Shown piece after piece: positions 13,092-15,260 of a stretch of DNA of 15,260 nucleotides (its first letter is position 1; every line of letters starts with the position of its first letter). The stretch covers positions 1 through 15,260 of the forward strand of contig JBGVOD010000020.1 in assembly GCA_045126215.1 (NCBI GenBank), given 5' to 3'. This DNA is from SVEL01 sp045126215 (lineage in GTDB: Bacteria > Bacillota > Clostridia > Lachnospirales > Lachnospiraceae). The translations under genes and the position numbers were made by a program. The notes beneath the pieces were generated by a model. The model was not told where the DNA came from, made no database searches, and worked only from the letters and a program-made list of their open reading frames with translations.

Positions 13092-13640
13092 ATGGGTAAA
13101 TTTGGTGATAAATTATTGAACATGCTTAAGCTTAGCGATGATGATGAAGAATTCGATGATGAATATGATGATGATGAGTATGATGAGGAAGATGAAGAAG
13201 AAGTAGTACCTCAGAAAAAAGTATCAAGATTTGAAGCTGCAAAGCTTAAAGAAAAAGAACAGGAACAGGAAATTGACCAGCCAGTTAAATCAAGATTTGC
13301 TTCAAAGGCGCCTGCAAAGGTTGTTCCAATGAGAAATCAAAGAGGAGGAGCTATGGAAGTTTGTGTTATTAAACCAGCCAACGTTGATGATGCAAGAGAA
13401 ATTACAGATACATTACTTAGTGGTAGAGCAGTAATCTTGAATCTTGAAGGATTACATGTTGATATAGCACAAAGAATTATCGATTTTACATCTGGTTCTT
13501 GCTATTCAATTGATGGTAACTTACAAAAAGTATCCAGCTACATATTTGTTATTACTCCAAAATCAGTTGATATTTCAGGTGATTTTCAGGATTTGCTTAG
13601 TGGCGGATTCGATGTAGCTGCATTTAAAGGAAACAATTAA
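13092..13640 (+). CDS. sepF: cell division protein SepF
   Basis: SepF forms rings that tether FtsZ to the membrane and aid septum assembly. The 182-residue protein has a short N-terminal amphipathic membrane-binding helix (MGKFGDKLLNMLKL, 1-14). An extremely acidic linker follows at 16-37 (19 of 22 residues Asp or Glu), then a charged linker to about 85. The SepF core runs 88-180: VCVIKPANVDDAREI, SGRAVILNLEG, IAQRIIDFTSGSCYSIDG, and YIFVITPKSVDISG. AGGAGA at 13079-13084 overlaps the yggS stop. A second strong ribosome binding site and in-frame ATG sit inside the gene at the core boundary. A terminator follows, so sepF is the last gene of its transcript. Confidence 0.97.
   Translation: MGKFGDKLLNMLKLSDDDEEFDDEYDDDEYDEEDEEEVVPQKKVSRFEAAKLKEKEQEQEIDQPVKSRFASKAPAKVVPMRNQRGGAMEVCVIKPANVDDAREITDTLLSGRAVILNLEGLHVDIAQRIIDFTSGSCYSIDGNLQKVSSYIFVITPKSVDISGDFQDLLSGGFDVAAFKGNN
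13341..13355 (+). promoter_or_regulatory. internal ribosome binding site and in-frame ATG in sepF
   Basis: AGAGGAGG (13341-13348) stands four bases before ATG 13353, codon 88 of sepF and in frame. This is as strong as any true start in the window. Initiation here would give a 95-residue SepF core without the membrane helix and acidic linker. The bases also encode Arg-Gly-Gly, so chance cannot be excluded. Confidence 0.4.
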
Positions 13641-13646
13641 TTATGA

Positions 13647-13677
13647 CCTCCAGTATAAAAGCTGGAGGCATATTTTT
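13647..13677 (+). terminator. rho-independent terminator after sepF
   Basis: CCTCCAG (13647-13653) pairs with CTGGAGG (13662-13668), extended by one T-G pair. The loop is six bases (13655-13660). A T-run covers 13673-13677, four bases after the stem, which slightly weakens it. It lies six bases after the sepF stop. Confidence 0.8.
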
Positions 13678-13772
13678 ACTTTATAGGAAAGTTCTGGCTT
13701 AAAAAGCAATAGAAACTCCCTGAGGATGTATGTAGCGATCTTTATTCGAATATATTATGAAAGGAATATTGT
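13678..13772 (+). other. sepF-aroB intergenic leader, small hairpin, no clear promoter
   Basis: The remaining 95 bases before aroB hold an imperfect hairpin. AGTTCT (13690-13695) pairs with AGAAACT (13711-13717, one bulged A), and GCTT (13697-13700) pairs with AAGC (13704-13707). AT-rich -10-like strings occur at 13751-13758 without a matching -35. A promoter is expected because sepF ends in a terminator, but I cannot place it confidently. I recognise no riboswitch. Confidence 0.3.
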
Positions 13773-14861
13773 ATGAGTGAAAGAATAACAGTTCATTGGG
13801 AACAGAAACCAATTTACGATATAGTAATCGAAGATAGTTTTGATGAGCTTTCAAATGAGATAAGTAAACTATCTGTAGAAAATAAAAGAATATGTATAGT
13901 AACAGAAAGTACTGTTGGACCATTATACGCCGATGAGGTAAAGAACATCGTTGCAAAAATAGCAAAAGAAGTATATGTATTTACATTTGAAGCAGGTGAA
14001 CAGAATAAAAATCTTGATGTTGTAAGAAAACTATATGAATTTCTTATTATCAATCATTTTGATAGAAGTGACATGCTTGTTGCTCTTGGAGGTGGTGTTG
14101 TAGGTGATTTGACAGGATATACTGCGGCAACGTATTTACGAGGCATTGATTTTATGCAGATTCCAACAACACTTTTATCACAGGTAGATAGCAGTGTAGG
14201 TGGAAAGACTGGCGTAGATTTTGATGCATATAAAAATATGGTGGGAGCTTTTCATCAGCCAAGACTTGTATACACTAATATTTCAACATTGAAAACACTT
14301 ACAAAGAAGCAGTTTCTTTCAGGTATGGGTGAAGTTATAAAGGCAGGTCTTATTAAAGATGCACCATTCTATAATTGGATGAAGGAAAACAGGGATAAAA
14401 TACTTTCATATGATTCCGATACACTTATTTATGTTGTTAAGGAAAGCTGTAATATGAAACGTATTGTTGTGGAAAATGATTTTATGGAAAAAGGTGAACG
14501 TGCCTTACTTAACTTTGGACATACCCTTGGACATGCAATTGAGAAGAATACAAATTTCGCATTATTACATGGTGAATGTGTTGGATTAGGCATGATTACA
14601 GCAGCATATATATCATACAGGAAAAATTATATTTCTGAAAATGATTATAAGGACATTTATGAAACAATTAAAGCATTTGAACTTCCTGTTAATGTCTCTG
14701 ATATTGATAAAGATATTATTGTTGAGACAACAAAGAGTGATAAGAAAATGAAAGCAGGCGTTATTAGCTTTGTTGTTTTAAGATCAATTGGAAATGCTGT
14801 TATTGATAGAGCTGTAACAGAAGCACTAATGAAAGAATCACTTAACGAAGTTTGTAATTAG
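13773..14861 (+). CDS. aroB: 3-dehydroquinate synthase
   Basis: AroB converts DAHP to 3-dehydroquinate, the second step of the shikimate pathway, using NAD and a divalent metal. The 362-residue length is normal. The NAD-binding GGGVVGDLTGY is at 106-116, followed by TYLRGIDFMQIPTTLLSQVDS and SVGGKTGVD (141-149). Metal ligands are expected at Glu187 (GMGEVIKAG), His250 (NFGHTLGHAIE) and His267 (LLHGECVGLG). AAAGGA at 13760-13765 supports ATG 13773. It follows the sepF terminator, so it probably has its own promoter or begins a new unit with lspA. Its last seven codons (including the stop) are the first unit of the 21-bp repeat. Confidence 0.98.
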   Translation: MSERITVHWEQKPIYDIVIEDSFDELSNEISKLSVENKRICIVTESTVGPLYADEVKNIVAKIAKEVYVFTFEAGEQNKNLDVVRKLYEFLIINHFDRSDMLVALGGGVVGDLTGYTAATYLRGIDFMQIPTTLLSQVDSSVGGKTGVDFDAYKNMVGAFHQPRLVYTNISTLKTLTKKQFLSGMGEVIKAGLIKDAPFYNWMKENRDKILSYDSDTLIYVVKESCNMKRIVVENDFMEKGERALLNFGHTLGHAIEKNTNFALLHGECVGLGMITAAYISYRKNYISENDYKDIYETIKAFELPVNVSDIDKDIIVETTKSDKKMKAGVISFVVLRSIGNAVIDRAVTEALMKESLNEVCN

Positions 14862-14924
14862 CTTAACAAAGTTTATTATTTGTTTAATGAGGTTAGTAAC
14901 TAACTTAACGAAGCTTGCAACTGG
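14841..14924 (+). repeat. four degenerate 21-bp tandem repeats at the aroB-lspA junction
   Basis: Units are 14841-14861, 14862-14882, 14883-14903 and 14904-14924, each close to CTTAACGAAGTTTGTAACTAG. Unit 1 is the last six codons and stop of aroB. Read in the same frame the units give LNEVCN-stop, LNKVYYL, FNEVSN-stop and LNEACNW. The period is exactly seven codons. The array fills most of the gap to lspA and ends three bases before the lspA ribosome binding site. Confidence 0.85.
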
Positions 14925-14937
14925 AATAGAGGATGAC

Positions 14938-15260
14938 ATGAAACTAGAAAAAAAGAATTATAAAAGCATAGCTTTAATATTTATTATTACATCTGTGCTG
15001 ATTTTGATTGATCAATATGTAAAATATATTGCAGACACTAATCTAAAATTATATGAATATAATCCCGTTATTGGCGATATTTTTGGTATTGAATATTGCA
15101 GAAATGAAGGTATTGCATGGGGAATGTTTCAGGGAAAAGTCAATTTCATTACGATTTTAACTTCTATAATAACTGTTGTAATGATTTGGTTTATTTTTCA
15201 TATTGAGTTATATATTAATCACCTTAAAGAAAAAATATCTTCAGACACAGAAGAAAAAAA
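14938..15260 (+). CDS. lspA: lipoprotein signal peptidase (signal peptidase II), 5' part
   Basis: LspA cleaves signal peptides of diacylglyceryl-modified prolipoproteins within the membrane. The first 107 residues are in the window and the gene runs off the right end. A first membrane helix at about 9-25 leads into LIDQYVKYIA (23-32), matching the family's IDQxxK signature. The extracytoplasmic loop carries RNEGIAWGMF (55-64), the conserved N-x-G-x-A-W/F-G motif. A second helix is at about 69-89. Residues 90-107 (ELYINHLKEKISSDTEEK) form a charged loop. The catalytic aspartates lie beyond the window and cannot be checked. AGAGGA at 14928-14933 is four bases from the ATG. Confidence 0.92.
   Translation, partial: MKLEKKNYKSIALIFIITSVLILIDQYVKYIADTNLKLYEYNPVIGDIFGIEYCRNEGIAWGMFQGKVNFITILTSIITVVMIWFIFHIELYINHLKEKISSDTEEK

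Noticed and set aside
13690..13735. Riboswitch in the aroB leader
   Set aside because: There is a small hairpin, but no match to conserved cores I know (for example preQ1, c-di-GMP, fluoride or THF).
14841..14924. CRISPR-like array
   Set aside because: The units are directly contiguous with no spacers, are degenerate, and keep the aroB codon phase.

Overview
The window is about 15.3 kb of AT-rich DNA. Every convincing gene lies on the + strand, tightly packed, usually with a clear AGGAGG-type ribosome binding site. Gene order and protein sequences point to a low-GC Gram-positive anaerobe (Bacillota, Clostridia), most likely a Lachnospiraceae member. This comes from family recognition; no database search was run.

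Layout: (1) 1-420 is an anomalous leading segment. It is visibly more GC-rich up to about 150, holds a doubtful small ORF, and ends in a strong promoter. (2) 493-2781 is an SRP/translation cluster: ylxM, ffh, rpsP (S16) and khpA (KH-domain RNA chaperone), closed by a perfect terminator. (3) 2842-4529 is rimM, trmD and rplS, with a probable extra promoter and structured leader before rplS and a terminator after it. (4) 4673-7550 is signal peptidase I, the ribosome-assembly GTPase YlqF/RbgA, a second signal peptidase I and RNase HII. (5) 7574-9567 is a pair resembling flagellar export regulators: a FliK-like protein and a free FlhB cytoplasmic-domain-like protein (compare B. subtilis ylqG-ylqH). 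(6) 9592-13640 is yraN, pgeF, a membrane-anchored HlyD-like protein, yggS/ylmE and sepF, the cell-envelope and division part. (7) 13773-15260 is aroB and the 5' part of lspA, separated by a degenerate 21-bp tandem repeat.

Most genes are conserved housekeeping genes for making, maturing and targeting proteins (SRP, 30S and 50S assembly, tRNA modification, signal peptidases I and II), plus RNase HII and a division block. The more unusual content is mainly in small-scale architecture. A predicted rimM promoter overlaps the khpA terminator so that its transcripts would lack one terminator arm. The rplS leader has two competing pairings. There is a long hairpin and an imperfect direct repeat before the first lepB. 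SepF has a strong in-frame internal ribosome binding site and ATG at the start of its core domain. The repeat after aroB looks like reiteration of the last seven aroB codons. The least understood proteins are the FliK-like/FlhB-like pair and the HlyD-like protein. I see no mobile element, CRISPR array, tRNA or rRNA.
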